From assembly GCF_036669915.1 (NCBI RefSeq), contig NC_089313.1, positions 4,133,085-4,197,084 of the forward strand: a DNA stretch of 64,000 nucleotides, read 5' to 3'. This DNA is from Pocillopora verrucosa. Lineage: Eukaryota; Cnidaria; Anthozoa; Scleractinia; Pocilloporidae. The position numbers and the translations under genes are program-made. The first letter of the stretch is position 1; each line of letters starts with the position of its first letter. The notes below the pieces were generated by a model. That model had not been told where the DNA came from. It saw only the letters and a list, made by a program, of their open reading frames with translations, and did no database searches. Positions 38,746 to 64,000 of the stretch are shown here, piece after piece.

Positions 38746-40276
38746 CCCATTTCACCTTGACCTTGGTCTTGTAAGTGGAATTACCGCCTCTTTATTTACA
38801 GAAGAACTTTGGGGCAGGGATTTAATTGAAGTTTGGTGGAATAATCCCACTAAACTCATGTTACTTGTTATCGTTTATTCTTAACACTTTCCCTCTCTGC
38901 ACCCTGTTCCTATTTTCCAGTGATCCATCTCCTCTGCTACAATTCTTGATATCCTCATTGTAAAATATCAATTTACGAAAAAAGGGCTAGAGTCCAAACT
39001 CCGCCGGAAAATATGTATTAAACTTATTAAATGAACCACAACATCTGGCTGAAATTAAAACTCCAAAACTTCTTAAAATCACAAACAAAGAGGTATTAAA
39101 TTTACGCGAACGAAAGTCTAAAAACAATTATTTAAACTCATTGAAAAAAAACAAGCAAAATAAGCGAAAAGTGTCCACGTCAGTTTTGCAATGTCAAGGT
39201 AAGAGTTCTTTGACGTGATTTGCTAATTTGTAAAATCACGCGCGCCACGCGTAAATATGAGGACAATGCAAAGTGGGGACAGGAATTAAGAAGAGAAAAA
39301 TTGTAATTTGAAATTTAAAAACGAAATAGAATTTCTACACCCATTATCATTTTTTTTCTTCGGCTTTTCCAGTTTTTGGTAAATCCTAGTAGATCTTCAT
39401 TAATCACCTTTCTTTTATTTCTTGGCGTAGACGCCTTTTATCCCATACGCTTCGCACGAGTACTTAAGTGGGACTAAAATTAGACAAAAGTAAGTGTAAT
39501 CGTGATGTTATAGGCTACATGTTACAGAAAAATGTGGGCACTGTTTGTTTGGGTTTGTCGAAAGAGGACCACGCCCCTACTTAGTTCTTGCTTGGCTCTT
39601 CTTGCGCACGCGTACATGCGTGGCATGCTGGAGTAAAAGAGATGGGAACCGGAGGCAAGGCGCAAGTCTCTTTTCCCCTGTTGTTCTAACAGTTTTTCTC
39701 TTCGATCTCCTATCTTTCCTCCGGGGGGGGGGGGGGGGGAGAGAGGGGAGGGGAGAAGATACTGCTCAGGGCCCAACTGATAAAGGGCGGATAACGCCAT
39801 CCAACTGATAAATTGCTATCTAGCGGATAAGTGATTACAAAACGTACTGCGCTATACACCGGTATCGGATGGATAGCGTTATCAAAGCTTCGAACAACCG
39901 GGGCTATCGAAAGGAAATGTCCCGTTATAAAAACTTGCCACAATGAAACAGGATGTGATGTCAAAATCGTTACACCATACATTTAGTTCAGAGTAAATTA
40001 TGAGGAAACAATTTTTGTCTCCTCTTTACTATGGTCAAAGGAGACAAGATCATAACGTATTTTCGTCAGCAGGGTTACATATCGCATTCAGGAGAACTCT
40101 CTTGGACGTGCGACAGAAGGGGATGTTTAGGACTGGGCCTTGTCTATCCCATGAACCCGTGCGACAATACAAACAGTCATGGCGGCTCCGCGGTTAGCGC
40201 AACAGTGTCCTTCAACAATACTTTCAGGCTAGATATTCTCCTTCTGCAGCTCCAATAAACATATGCTTCTGCGAAA
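38746..40276. other. Intergenic stretch and helicase 5' region
   Basis: AT-rich sequence, then a run of G (about 39723-39739) and a GGATAAC-type MITE (39769-39904). The last 250 bp before the ATG at 40277 should contain the helicase promoter and 5' UTR. No TATA box was recognised. The short open frames at 40000-40258 are not supported. Confidence 0.45.
39769..39904. repeat. GGATAAC-type MITE, copy 1
   Basis: The left end has GGGCGGATAACGCCATCC and the right end GGATGGATAGCGTTATC then AACAACCGGGGC, so the ends are inverted. A second copy is at 63076-63235. Confidence 0.7.
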
Positions 40277-54883
<14,607 letters not shown>

Positions 54884-55429
54884 GGGGTGTATGCCTAACG
54901 AGACACACCCAAAGTTCCCCTCATGGTGAAATGGAACGAGGTCACCGCACTGGATAAAAGATGACGATTGTAATTTGGAGGTATGCTTCCACCCTCCCCC
55001 TTGGTGTGGTCAGTGAAATGGCGAAAAGACGTCAATGGTTTGTCACAGTGCAAAAATTATTTTGTGGTGTGAATGCTCAAAAAATCTCGAGCCAAAACCT
55101 TCATTGCCTCGTTTGCAGTCCTCCGCAGATTTTGCATCGTTCCATCCTTGAGTTCCGGTTTTGAGGCTTTCCGCCTCATACTGCAAATTTTGTACCGTTT
55201 AACAGAGTTGAAAATTACTTTACATTGAGATAATTGCTATTTTTCCAGCCTTTTTACCATCAGAATCTAGTCTCCTTTTTTCTTATCAACATTTATGTAA
55301 TTTTGAATTTGTTATGAAAACAAGAAGAGTAAGAACACTTTTGACCTCTTTTTTTTCCAATATTGCTGAGTTCATATTAACGTTCGTGCTGATTCGAGTG
55401 TTCGATTATTACAGACTTTGCGCAGTCGT

Positions 55430-55623
55430 AATGGGTGATAAAGAAGTGACCAAGACAGAATTTACAATATCAATACAATATCGAGCAGACAATTCACGAG
55501 AATACAGAAAAATATCAATTAGGGGATTATTAGTTGATCCAAATACTCCAAACTAACATCACAGAACTGTATGGAAGACAGTAAGGAGAATTACTAATGA
55601 GATCTTGGAAGTTAAAGGGTTAA
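55430..55623 (+). repeat. TTAA MITE, family C
   Basis: Contains GACCAAGACAGAATTTACAA and ends GATCTTGGAAGTTAAAGGG plus TTAA. The left terminal repeat is eroded. Confidence 0.65.
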
Positions 55624-55730
55624 GACTAAACTGTGATACGAATTTGATGGTTATATGGAACGAATAAGGGCTCAAGGGAAGACCTCGTTGGCACCTGCTG
55701 ATGTGGTAATTTTCACTTGTGACTCTACGG

Positions 55731-55757
55731 ATATATATATATATATATATATATATT
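55731..55757. repeat. AT dinucleotide microsatellite
   Basis: About thirteen uninterrupted AT units. Confidence 0.9.
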
Positions 55758-56349
55758 TAAAGTAGCTGGAAATATGTTATTTGTTGGATGTCGAGATCAG
55801 TGAAATTTTGAGTGTGATAAAGAGACATTTTGGTAAACTAATGGATGATCAGTTGGGTGAGAGAAGATAAGTTTGCCCCGTTCAACTGCGGAGAATACTT
55901 TTGGGGTAATTTTGTTTGAGAAAACTGTTCACTTGCTGTTTATTTATATAACCATCTCCCGAGCAAGGCTTGATTTTGCCACTATTTTTCCACGCTGTAA
56001 AATTAAGTGCTATCGTTGGCCTGTGATGGTTATTGTTATTTTAGACAGGTTCAATTTGGTGAGAAACAGCCTCAAGAGGGATCTTGTTTTAATTGTACAC
56101 TGTAATTATAGGATTATATAGGATTTATGAGGGTTTGTAATATTATCTAAGGAGAGAGACTTAATCAGATTTTTTTATATAAAAGATATTTGAAATTGAT
56201 AAAAATGACTATTTGCTTTACGGTTGAGGTAAAATAATTTCGTAAAGATAAAAATGGGCTGTACTTACTTAAATGTCCGTTTGATTAGTTTCCATGAACA
56301 TAACCCCAAAAACAAAGCTTAAAAAATCACGACTTGAGCAATGCGCGGT

Positions 56350-56535
56350 TGCCCTCTGGCCCTCTACACCTTAACACCAGTGTGCAAGCTCTCCGTACTG
56401 TTCTTTCAAATATTTCCTAGGGTCCTCTCAAGGAGAAATTGTCTAACAATCAGGAACGTCTCGAGTTCGCAACATTTCTTTACTCTAATGACTTTAATTT
56501 TTGATTCAGGGGTGATACCATTGGGGAGAAATTCG
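56350..56535 (-). repeat. TTAA MITE, family B, degenerate
   Basis: CCCTCTACACCTTAACACC, AAGGAGAAATTGTCTAAC and GATTCAGGGGTGATACC keep the order of landmarks of inverted family B copies, with many substitutions. Confidence 0.5.
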
Positions 56536-57696
56536 ATGTGCTATATTATGGAAGAGAGCTTAGATTTACGAGGCTTGAGATTCACTGTGAAACCTTATCA
56601 ATTTTTTTTTAAATTGAAACTTCCCACAGAAACTTTGAATCATACTTTCAACTGTGGCAGATAACGCTTCCAACCAACGCGCTAGGGTTTATGACTTCGC
56701 GCACGTTAGACCCATGAGAAAAAGTCGCCCCATCTCTCTTAAATGCTACAATTATTACACCGGAGAGAGACTTCAACGGTAACATCTGCGCATTCTAGTT
56801 AAAAAGTGTGCTTTAATTATCGTAACAGAAGTGGAAAGGGAAATTCTTGCCGTTGTGTAGTGCGATGTCCAGCTGGTATGGCAGGACCGTACGAAATTTC
56901 TTTGGAGTGCATTTATCAAGGAATGATGCGGAGACACTGGCGCTTTTCAAAATCGGCGTTGACAAATGTCCATTTTTAGTTGAAAGACAACAGGTTCCGC
57001 GGAAGGCCGCTGACATGTACGACCAGTCATGTGACCTGGCCGGTCGGGTTGCTCTCGGGGATAACGTGAGTGTGAATTTGACAAGCGGCATGCTTGGAGG
57101 AAAGTTACACTCGTAAAGAAGTGCAATTGCCAGTTTCAGCTTTCTCTTCAAGTCTGCACCGAACGAAAAAATTTGAAATGATGCGATTTTACTCCTGAAC
57201 TTTAGACAGCATAATTAACCATCGCGATTACTGGGCATTGTGTTAGCATTAGTCTGAGTATTTTTAAGTATTTGGGAGAGTCTTAGTGAATTGAATCATA
57301 CTTTTTTTCTTCGAGTTTTCAAAAAATATTTCCACGCAAGCACAGTTTTTTATCAAAACGTTTACCATTATATTAGGAACAGCTCTCCAGTAACATGACT
57401 TTTTGCTTCTTGAGCCTACTGCTATGTTTACTGTCTGGACAGCAGGCTTAAAAATGAAAGGCATTTTATGTAGTATACTCTACATGTCCCGGACTTTTCC
57501 GGAATATTTCAACACAATCCGCGTTTTTCTCTGAAAGCATCACTCTTTGGGAAGTGAGATTACTCTGAATACGTAATCCTCACTTCGACTGGTAACTTCA
57601 GCATCTAAAGTGCATTAATTTTAAATTTTCTCTGCGTCTAAATCTGACTTTGCAGCATACATGTACCCTTGTTGTACGATTTTGTTATGAATATCA

Positions 57697-59805
57697 TCAG
57701 AAATCGTCTGTTAAGTCATCAAGGCTGTCTATCTCTGCTTGTGTCTTTTGGATCTTTTTCCTCTCTTCCTGAATCTCGGCTTTAATCCTGTCTCGGTAGA
57801 GTGTTAAATTATTGACTTGTCGCTTTTTTTCCTCCGCTTCTGAGGCTTTGGTGTGCAGTTCTTGTGTGAGGAAGGTCAGCTTTTTTTCGCTTTCGTCTTC
57901 CCTTTCGTAAGCTCCCTCTTCCCTTTCCTTAAGTCCGTCCATTTGGCTCCTCGCTAGCTGAATACATTCTTGCAGTTTTTCAGCTTTCTCCAAAGCGTCG
58001 CCTTCTCTTCTGAACACCTGCAAAGGTCAAGGAAAGCAGGTGATTGCCAAAGAGAGTTAAAAGCAATACAATAATCATTGGAGGATCTTGGAGGAGGGAC
58101 TCAGCAAGGCAAGCGACAAAAAAACCGCCTCCCCCCCCCCCCCCCGCCTCCTTAGCTCAAGGTCTGGATCCGCCACTGATGACGAATGGAAGAGACCTGT
58201 TCCTAAACACCCGGAAAGCAAATTTTTCATCAAGAAACGTGCCTCATTCATCAGATCACGAATGTCCTGCATAATATTTAGCGAGGTAGATGGTCGAGAC
58301 AGAACACGCGAGCGTCAATGAGTGCTAAGTTCAAAATGCATTCATTTGCTTGTGTGTTTTATGCTTATGAATCTTATCCAGGATAAACTAATTATATACG
58401 CAATTGTTTCATGCTGACGTCAGTCCCAAAAACTGATGTCAGCAAAATTTCCGCACAGCCCCATCCTACATTATGCATTTAGTTCTTGGATAGAGAAAAC
58501 AATACATTTCCATTGGGAAAACAGATTTGTTTTACAATAGTATGGGGCTGTCGGAAGTTTTACCCCGATGTCTTTCTTTGGATCAGTTAGGTTTGAAAAA
58601 TTTTGCTTACGGAGCCGAGAAATATGCGGGTAGTCGTTGTATGTGAAATAGTTCCGGTATAGTCCAATGTCGCAATATCTCGTGGAGTTTTTCCTAAATG
58701 CTATATTCGTTTTGATGCCGGCAGCAACTGTCTCAATTGTACAAATAGTGCTTCAGTAACACTGAATTTCCCTTGTTCAGATCGGAGTGAGTTGCCAAAA
58801 CAGGGCAAAGAAGTTGGCAAGACATAAAAAGTGTATTGCTTGCAAAATTTGTTTATAACAGTCGAGATAAGTTTCACTTCCCGCAGAGAAAGAACGAAGC
58901 TGTGATCGTGGGAATGCAACGGAAATTATTTCTAAGTCGTACGTTTAAAAGCGTCTGAAAGAAAAACGATAGGAAGAGTCGAAAAACCGAGTAAAGAGCC
59001 CTCACTTAGTTATCTATTTATTCGGTTCGGTAAATCTAAAAACATTAGTTCCCTCGGAGCGAAGAAATGACGCGTGAAAAAAAACATTTTGTCGGACATG
59101 ACTCGCTGTGGGAGGGTTTCGTGAAATCATTTGCATGTAATCTTAAAGGAGCACGTCATTTCTTTGTGAAGTACTTAACTATCAGATGAGGCAATTCTCT
59201 TGGGTGCCAGCATTGCCTCTTTTGTCTACAAGAACGGCTGGTTTTGGCAATACTAAGCACTGAATTACTCAAATAAAAGCTTAACACTGCTAGTTAAGTC
59301 ATTGTTTCTATTCAACATGTAAAGCCGAAACAGTTTCGTAGCGGTAACCAAGCTTGGGCGCGTTGTGATAAACTCTTACCTTTTCAAGTTCACTCTCTAA
59401 CTGTTCAAGGCGTAGCGTTGATTCTTTGTTCTCCGATTCCTTTTTGTCAGCGATGTTGCTAATCTTCTGTAACTGCTTCTCCAAGCTGTTTAACTTCTCG
59501 TCCCCATCCAGTTCAATATTTTCAAGGGTCTTTACAAGTTCGCTTTCGACCTTGTCTTTATCCTCAAGGTCTTCCAGCTTTTTGAGCTTTTTCTTCAGCT
59601 CGTTGTTCCTCTCCGCCAAACTTGCTTTGGCAAGTTCAATTTTCCTCTTGCATGAGTCGCGGTCCAATTCGAGCTCATCTGCCTTTCTTTTCGCCTCTTT
59701 GAGCACGTCCAAAGCGTTGTCTGCTCTATCATCTGCAACGTCGATCTTGTCTCTGATTTCTTGAAAACGGTCACGAATTTTGTTTTTCGCGTTATTGGTA
59801 TACAT
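57697..59805 (-). CDS. Tropomyosin-like coiled-coil protein, two exons, 248 aa
   Basis: Exon 1 is 59805-59380 (142 codons from ATG; donor AAAAG|GTAAGA) and exon 2 is 58017-57697 (acceptor TTTGCAG; TGA stop). Both are phase 0. The protein is almost all heptad-patterned charged helix without proline or long gaps: DRADNALDVLKEAKRKADE, then EQLESELEK, then REGDALEKAEKLQE and YEREDESEKKLTFLTQ. This order resembles tropomyosin actin-binding periods, and 248 aa equals the length of short (non-muscle) animal tropomyosins. The N-terminus (MYTNNAKNK) and C-terminus (DDLTDDF) differ from vertebrate forms, so it is called tropomyosin-like. It would polymerise head to tail along actin. A paralogous exon lies upstream at 62173-62682, indicating a tandem cluster. 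It could be another parallel coiled-coil protein. Confidence 0.75.
58078..58181. repeat. Repeat fragment with a C-run, possible MITE end
   Basis: A run of C (about 58131-58145) then CTCAAGGTCTGGATCCGCCA then CTG. Read in reverse this gives CAGTGGCGGATCCAGACC, an end I recall from DNA-transposon MITEs. The other end is not found. It lies in the intron of the tropomyosin-like gene. Confidence 0.4.
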
Positions 59806-62172
59806 TTCAAATGGGGTATTTTCAAATCGATACGTCCAAAACTATACGACTCCTCGAAAAATCAGTCTTATGGATACTAACTTGCGCGCTCAAGATGTAG
59901 CGGAGTGTTTAAAAGCAATCGAGTTTTAACAAGAATGTTAAATATTCAAATACGGCAGAAGTGGATATTGTGAACTTACATGAGCAGTCAAGTACTACTC
60001 ATTTTTATGTAAATATTGTGATTTTTCTGAAAGCATATTGGCGCCGTTCGGTCTAATATGGCATAGAAATTATACTGTTGATCCCGTGTAAATTCTCAAG
60101 GTATACTTCCTTATTGTTCTTGTGATGCACGTTAAAAGAATTTGGTTCTTTATCAGATTTGGCGTCTACTGCATCGATAAAAAAATTCTCATTAACTCAA
60201 AGAGTACTTTGTACGGACACATCAGAGAGAAATAGCATTATAATCGTCGTTCAGGCTCATTTAACACCGGATAGACGCGATTTGGTTCAGTGCTTGTGGC
60301 TTTATATTTTCGTTTTATTTTCAATGACTTCTTTTGTGTTGCGAAAGATATTAAAAGAATACGAACAATCGTAGCCGAAAAATGTCATTAAAAGGACTGT
60401 TGTTTTGTATTTAGTTAAAGATATTAGCAGATTAGCACAGTTTGCCATTGAGCAAAAAATTTTTATTCCGAATTGTAGAACTCCGTAGAGGCACGTTTTC
60501 TATCGTGATGGAAAAGGGCGTAACATTAATAGGGACAGGAACTGACGTGTGAATCCCATAGCATTCCTGGATGATCTCATTGCCCAGCTATGAATGAACT
60601 TTCAAGCATCTAAAGACTCTGTATATTCTCAGTTACGAAACCATTTCATCTGCGGGCTTCACGGTTGAGCAGCCATTTTGAATAAATTTTGCTTTGATAA
60701 CTGATTAACGAGTCGCAAGGAGACCGACCAGACTGTCGAATTTAACCTTTTAACTCTCATAATTGATTAAAATTTAACTTCTCCCTATAATATTCATACA
60801 ATATCCAGCAAACAGGTAGTGAGAATACTCAAAATAACCAGGTGCAAGATATTACCTAGATCGAACACCAAAATCTCATAACCAAGTTACAAGGAAATGT
60901 GTAGCAGCTAGAAGGGAGAATTAACAATCAGATCTTGGGAGTTAAAGGGTTTAAGGTGAAGATTTTTTCTTCGAGAATTTCCCCGTATTTTCGCAAAAAA
61001 ATTCCCTTAATGGCGGTTGTAGTTTTGGACTGGCTAGATGGTTGTTGTCATAAACAAAAGGTCACGACAAAATTTTTTTTTGTGGTCAACCAGTTGGTAA
61101 TCAAATGATTGGTGTCTTTGCCTGAAAAGATAATCGTCAGGTCCGCGATTGAAAAGCAATGATTACGCCATTAAAGATAAAGAGAGTAATTGTAGTGTAA
61201 TACAATTAAGATGGAAATGATTGAATTCTGAAAACTGAGATCTCGTGATTTTTGTTCACCCAACACATCACGCAATGTTGTTGACGATATATGAGGTTAC
61301 TGATTCATTTAACAGACGAGCTTAGGGGGAGGTTACGTTCGTTTGAAGCAAAATTACTGAACAATGCTTGGAAATAAGACCTAAGGCACTGAGCTATTGG
61401 TTACGAAAAACTTTAGCTGAAAATGTTGGATAAGGCCTCATCAAATTGATGGAGAGAATGAATTTGATCTGTATCAAGGGTTCAAGTTGAACGATGAAAC
61501 AGATACGGCCGTCTTGCGTGTTGATAGCAAAAATACTGCACAAATTTCATCGTTTAAGACTCACTTCCGAGTTGAAAGAGGGAGATTTCTGTCAGATGTA
61601 GAAAATAAGTGACTTAACAGAATGGTACCGGGAAATTGAGAAAACTTTCCCCTTTAGCAACACTAATTTTGTCGAAATTTTTTAAGTGACAGTGAGAGGC
61701 TGCAAAATAATTATTAAATGCCCAAGATAAAGTAATTAGTTTCCCCTTTCCAAGATAAGATCGGTTTTGGAAATATTTAGAGGGATTCTAGTCTTTCTAC
61801 CGAAGAAGTGATAGATTCCTAATTAATGGCTTAATAACGTGGGATACAAATGGCAATTTTAGCTTAAATTCTTCCTCAGGGAATTCGTTTTCGATAGCTG
61901 TTCTCCTGAAACGGAAAATTCTGGAGTGATTATCGTTATAAGTTTTTGCTTAAAGATTCGCTGTTACAGCTGCCACACGATAATGCCATTACAGAAGGTT
62001 AAAATTTAACATGGGTAGCTTCTTGCATTACACAATAACGAGACCTATTGCTCACTGAATTGAATAAATCAATAACTCTAAATTTATTGACAAAGTCAAC
62101 AGATGGCATACGTTTCTCACGGCTAAGATTTCCTTTAACTTACAGTTTTCAAATTAAGTGCTAGTGTTCATA
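59806..62172. other. Spacer between tandem tropomyosin-like genes
   Basis: About 2.4 kb of AT-rich sequence. It should contain the promoter and 5' UTR of the gene starting at 59805 and the 3' UTR of the paralogue. It contains one family A MITE (60742-60954). No other gene was seen. Confidence 0.5.
60742..60954 (+). repeat. TTAA MITE, family A
   Basis: TTAA plus CCTTTTAACTCTCATAATTG at the left, and GATCTTGGGAGTTAAAGGG plus TTTAA at the right. Confidence 0.8.
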
Positions 62173-62682
62173 TCAGTCGTCGTCTTCCTCCTCCTCTTCG
62201 TCGTCGTCGTCGTGGTCATCGTACCGCTTTCTCTCTTCATTTCTCGCTCTTTCATCGTCATCTTCTCCTGGTTCCTCATCGGGCTCTTGACAGACATTTG
62301 TTTCTCTAGTCGTTGGCACCGCTGCTTTCTTCCCCGCTTTGACGTCATCTTCATCGTCGCTTAAGTCTCCTCCAACCAACATCTCCATATCTTCCATCTC
62401 CTTTCTCACTTCCTCGACCTTACCGTTCCAATCGCGTATTTCTGTCGTCATCTGATCGATTACTCGCTCTAATGGGGGGATTTTCCTTTCGTGATCTTCA
62501 GCTGCGGCCAGCATTTCTTTTAGTTGTTCCTTCAGGAAGCTCACCTTGTCCTCGTTAAACTGCTCACGCTCGCTGGCGTCTTCATCTCTCTGCTCCAGGT
62601 CTCGCAAATTTTCTCCGGCTTGGGTGACACGGTCAGTCAAGGAATCGATCTTTTCTAAAGCGGCACCCTCGCGTTCCTGAGC
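62173..62682 (-). CDS. Last exon of a second tropomyosin-like gene with an acidic tail (partial)
   Basis: Acceptor TGTTTCACAG at 62683-62684, then 169 codons to TGA at 62173. The first 110 residues are coiled coil aligned with exon 2 of the neighbouring gene (AQEREGAALEKIDSLTDRV; ASEREQFNEDKVSFLKEQL). The last 60 residues are not coiled coil but a charged tail: GGDLSDDEDDVKAGKK, then clusters of Asp/Glu interrupted by RARNEERKRYDDH and a closing run of acidic residues. Tropomyosins normally end soon after the coiled coil, so this tail is unusual. The exon enters in phase 0 like its paralogue. The first exon is not between 62683 and 64000, so it should lie outside the window, and the gene is cut by the window edge. 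Confidence 0.65.
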   Translation of the reverse strand, partial: AQEREGAALEKIDSLTDRVTQAGENLRDLEQRDEDASEREQFNEDKVSFLKEQLKEMLAAAEDHERKIPPLERVIDQMTTEIRDWNGKVEEVRKEMEDMEMLVGGDLSDDEDDVKAGKKAAVPTTRETNVCQEPDEEPGEDDDERARNEERKRYDDHDDDDEEEEEDDD

Positions 62683-64000
62683 CTGTGAAACACCAATGCA
62701 ACATAGAAACAAACGCATTTAGCATTTAGGGTACCTCATTGTCCTTAGACGGATGCATTAACGGGTTTTGCTATCTTTATTTTGGCTTTCTCGAGAATTA
62801 TTGGCAAGAAGACACGAATCTAGGGCAGACAAGTTCACACACAAACATTTATTAAGATTGGCGAATTGTGAGAAATCCTGGAATTAATCATAGACAGACT
62901 GGCCAACAGTTTGGCCTCTACTTTTCGGGACGCAACCACGCTCTCGTCTCTTCTGGTAAAATGCATATGTTATATAAATCTCGGCTATCTTCTCTGAATA
63001 AAAATGATCGACAATAATATGTTTTTTATCTATACTTCTTTAACATTCATTACCTTTAAAATTATTTGCCGCTTTGCCCAGCTGTTCAAAGGGCAGATAA
63101 CGCTATCCAATAGGTAAATCGCTATCCAGAGGCCCTCTGATTAAAGTGTAAACAAAACTTACTGCCCCATCCTCTGGACAGTGATTTATCCAGTGGATAG
63201 CGTTATCCATCCTTCGACTGAACAACTGAGGCCAGGAGATTTCAATGAAAGAATACTTTTCCATCATAACTTATTTTAAGTTCGTTCCATGGCTATTTCA
63301 GGCGGAGGACTCGGCTATATTTACCCTCAGAGTCGAGTTCTAATTGATAGGAATTGAAAGTATTTGAATTTCGATCATTTTATTGCTGCAGCTGCATGGA
63401 ACTGCTTAAGACTAATCAGCTCGTATTAGCACAGAAAGTTCGGATCATCTATTTATCGGTTTGGATCTTTGGTATTCGGTACATCTGTGAAAGAGCCAAC
63501 GAGCATCACTTTTACGATTTATTGAGAGGATAAGAGGCGAGGTTTAATCTGATCTCATTGAGAATTATCTGAAGAGATTATTTTCCAAAGCGCAAGACAT
63601 AAATGACTCGTAGTGATAAATGGCACGTAATTTAGGCGAAAAAGAATTGACATATCTGAAGTTCTATTTTGAGCGTTACAGTAGACCAAACAATTCTGCA
63701 ATTCTATCTGAAGTATAATGGCGCTTTTCTTTGTTGAGAGATCATGTCAATGTCTTTCTCGCGACCTCGATTTGTTTTTGGATATATTCGTTTTCTGTTT
63801 TGAAAGTGTAAGGTTTAACTTTCAGATGCGGCCCAATTGTTGTGGTTGTAATTATCCGCATGGTTTGATTAATCCTATTGTCTGACTTTTTCGGCTCACA
63901 GATTAAAGAAATTTCCGCAAATATTGTCACGTCATTTCACCAGTCACCAGTCAATCACATCCATTACAAAGAGGGGAAGATAGATCGGAGAAGAGTGGAA
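62683..64000. other. Intron of the second tropomyosin-like gene, no exon seen
   Basis: I find no coiled-coil reading frame here comparable to the 59805 exon. Apart from the MITE at 63076-63235 the stretch is AT-rich, with only short frames. Confidence 0.45.
63076..63235. repeat. GGATAAC-type MITE, copy 2
   Basis: Left end GCCCAGCTGTTCAAAGGGC then AGATAACGCTATCC; right end GTGGATAGCGTTATCCATCC then TTCGACTGAACAACTGAGGC. The inverted ends pair over about 35 bp. Same family as 39769-39904. Confidence 0.8.

Larger units (their letters stand above)
54884..57696. other. Intergenic stretch between helicase and tropomyosin-like genes
   Basis: Holds the helicase 3' flank, family C and B MITE copies (55430-55623, 56350-56535) and an AT microsatellite. 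It also holds a region at 56813-57151 open on both strands, with higher GC than its surroundings and no recognised product. No supported gene. Confidence 0.45.

Noticed and set aside
59426..59764. Plus-strand Ser/Leu/Phe-rich frame of 112 codons
   Set aside because: It is the antisense of the Lys/Glu-rich coiled-coil exon of the tropomyosin-like gene; the composition is the expected mirror image.
62158..62364. Plus-strand hydrophobic, Val-rich frame resembling membrane segments
   Set aside because: It is the antisense of the acidic GAC/GAT/GAG run at the end of the second tropomyosin-like gene.

Overview
The window is intron-rich animal DNA with GT-AG splicing, short exons and long AT-rich introns. 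Protein similarities recalled from memory and the repeat content point to an anthozoan cnidarian, most likely a reef-building (scleractinian) coral. This is inference: no species marker is present. The repeats are TTAA-flanked MITEs with CCCTTTAACTCCC-like ends, tRNA-derived SINEs and a GGATAAC-type MITE.

Layout. 625-15429 (-): a complete 23-exon orthologue of the Notch-pathway E3 ligase Mind bomb 1 (1008 aa; human MIB1 is about 1006 aa). 15430-17558: the flank between two divergent genes. 17559-22335 (+): a small ankyrin-repeat gene resembling ANKRD66, with two alternative first coding exons 2 kb apart that join the same downstream exons in phase. 26870-28429 (+): an intronless CYP2-clan cytochrome P450 with a TATA box upstream and a substituted I-helix threonine. 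31.5-38.7 kb: no long reading frame, but several splice-bounded short open exons suggest an unrecognised plus-strand gene ending at 38745 and a minus-strand gene ending at 35240. 40277-54883 (+): a complete 23-exon DEAD-box helicase of the DDX43 type (765 aa) with an RGG-rich N-terminus, a KH domain, the helicase core, and a C-terminal CCHC zinc knuckle plus RGG tail. 57697-59805 (-): a two-exon tropomyosin-like coiled-coil gene. 62173-62682 (-): the last exon of a tandem paralogue with a long acidic tail; its upstream exons lie beyond the window.

The genes do not form a pathway or operon. Mind bomb 1 ubiquitinates Notch ligands, the helicase remodels RNA (germline or RNP roles in its relatives), the P450 is an ER-anchored monooxygenase-like protein, and the tropomyosin-like proteins are cytoskeletal coiled coils. 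Non-coding sequence is dominated by about eighteen copies of three related TTAA MITE families, one of which starts four bases inside a MIB1 intron.

Exon boundaries were derived by hand from reading frame, splice dinucleotides and phase. For MIB1, the helicase, the P450 and the two-exon tropomyosin-like gene, the exons sum to uninterrupted reading frames. No transcript evidence or database search was available.
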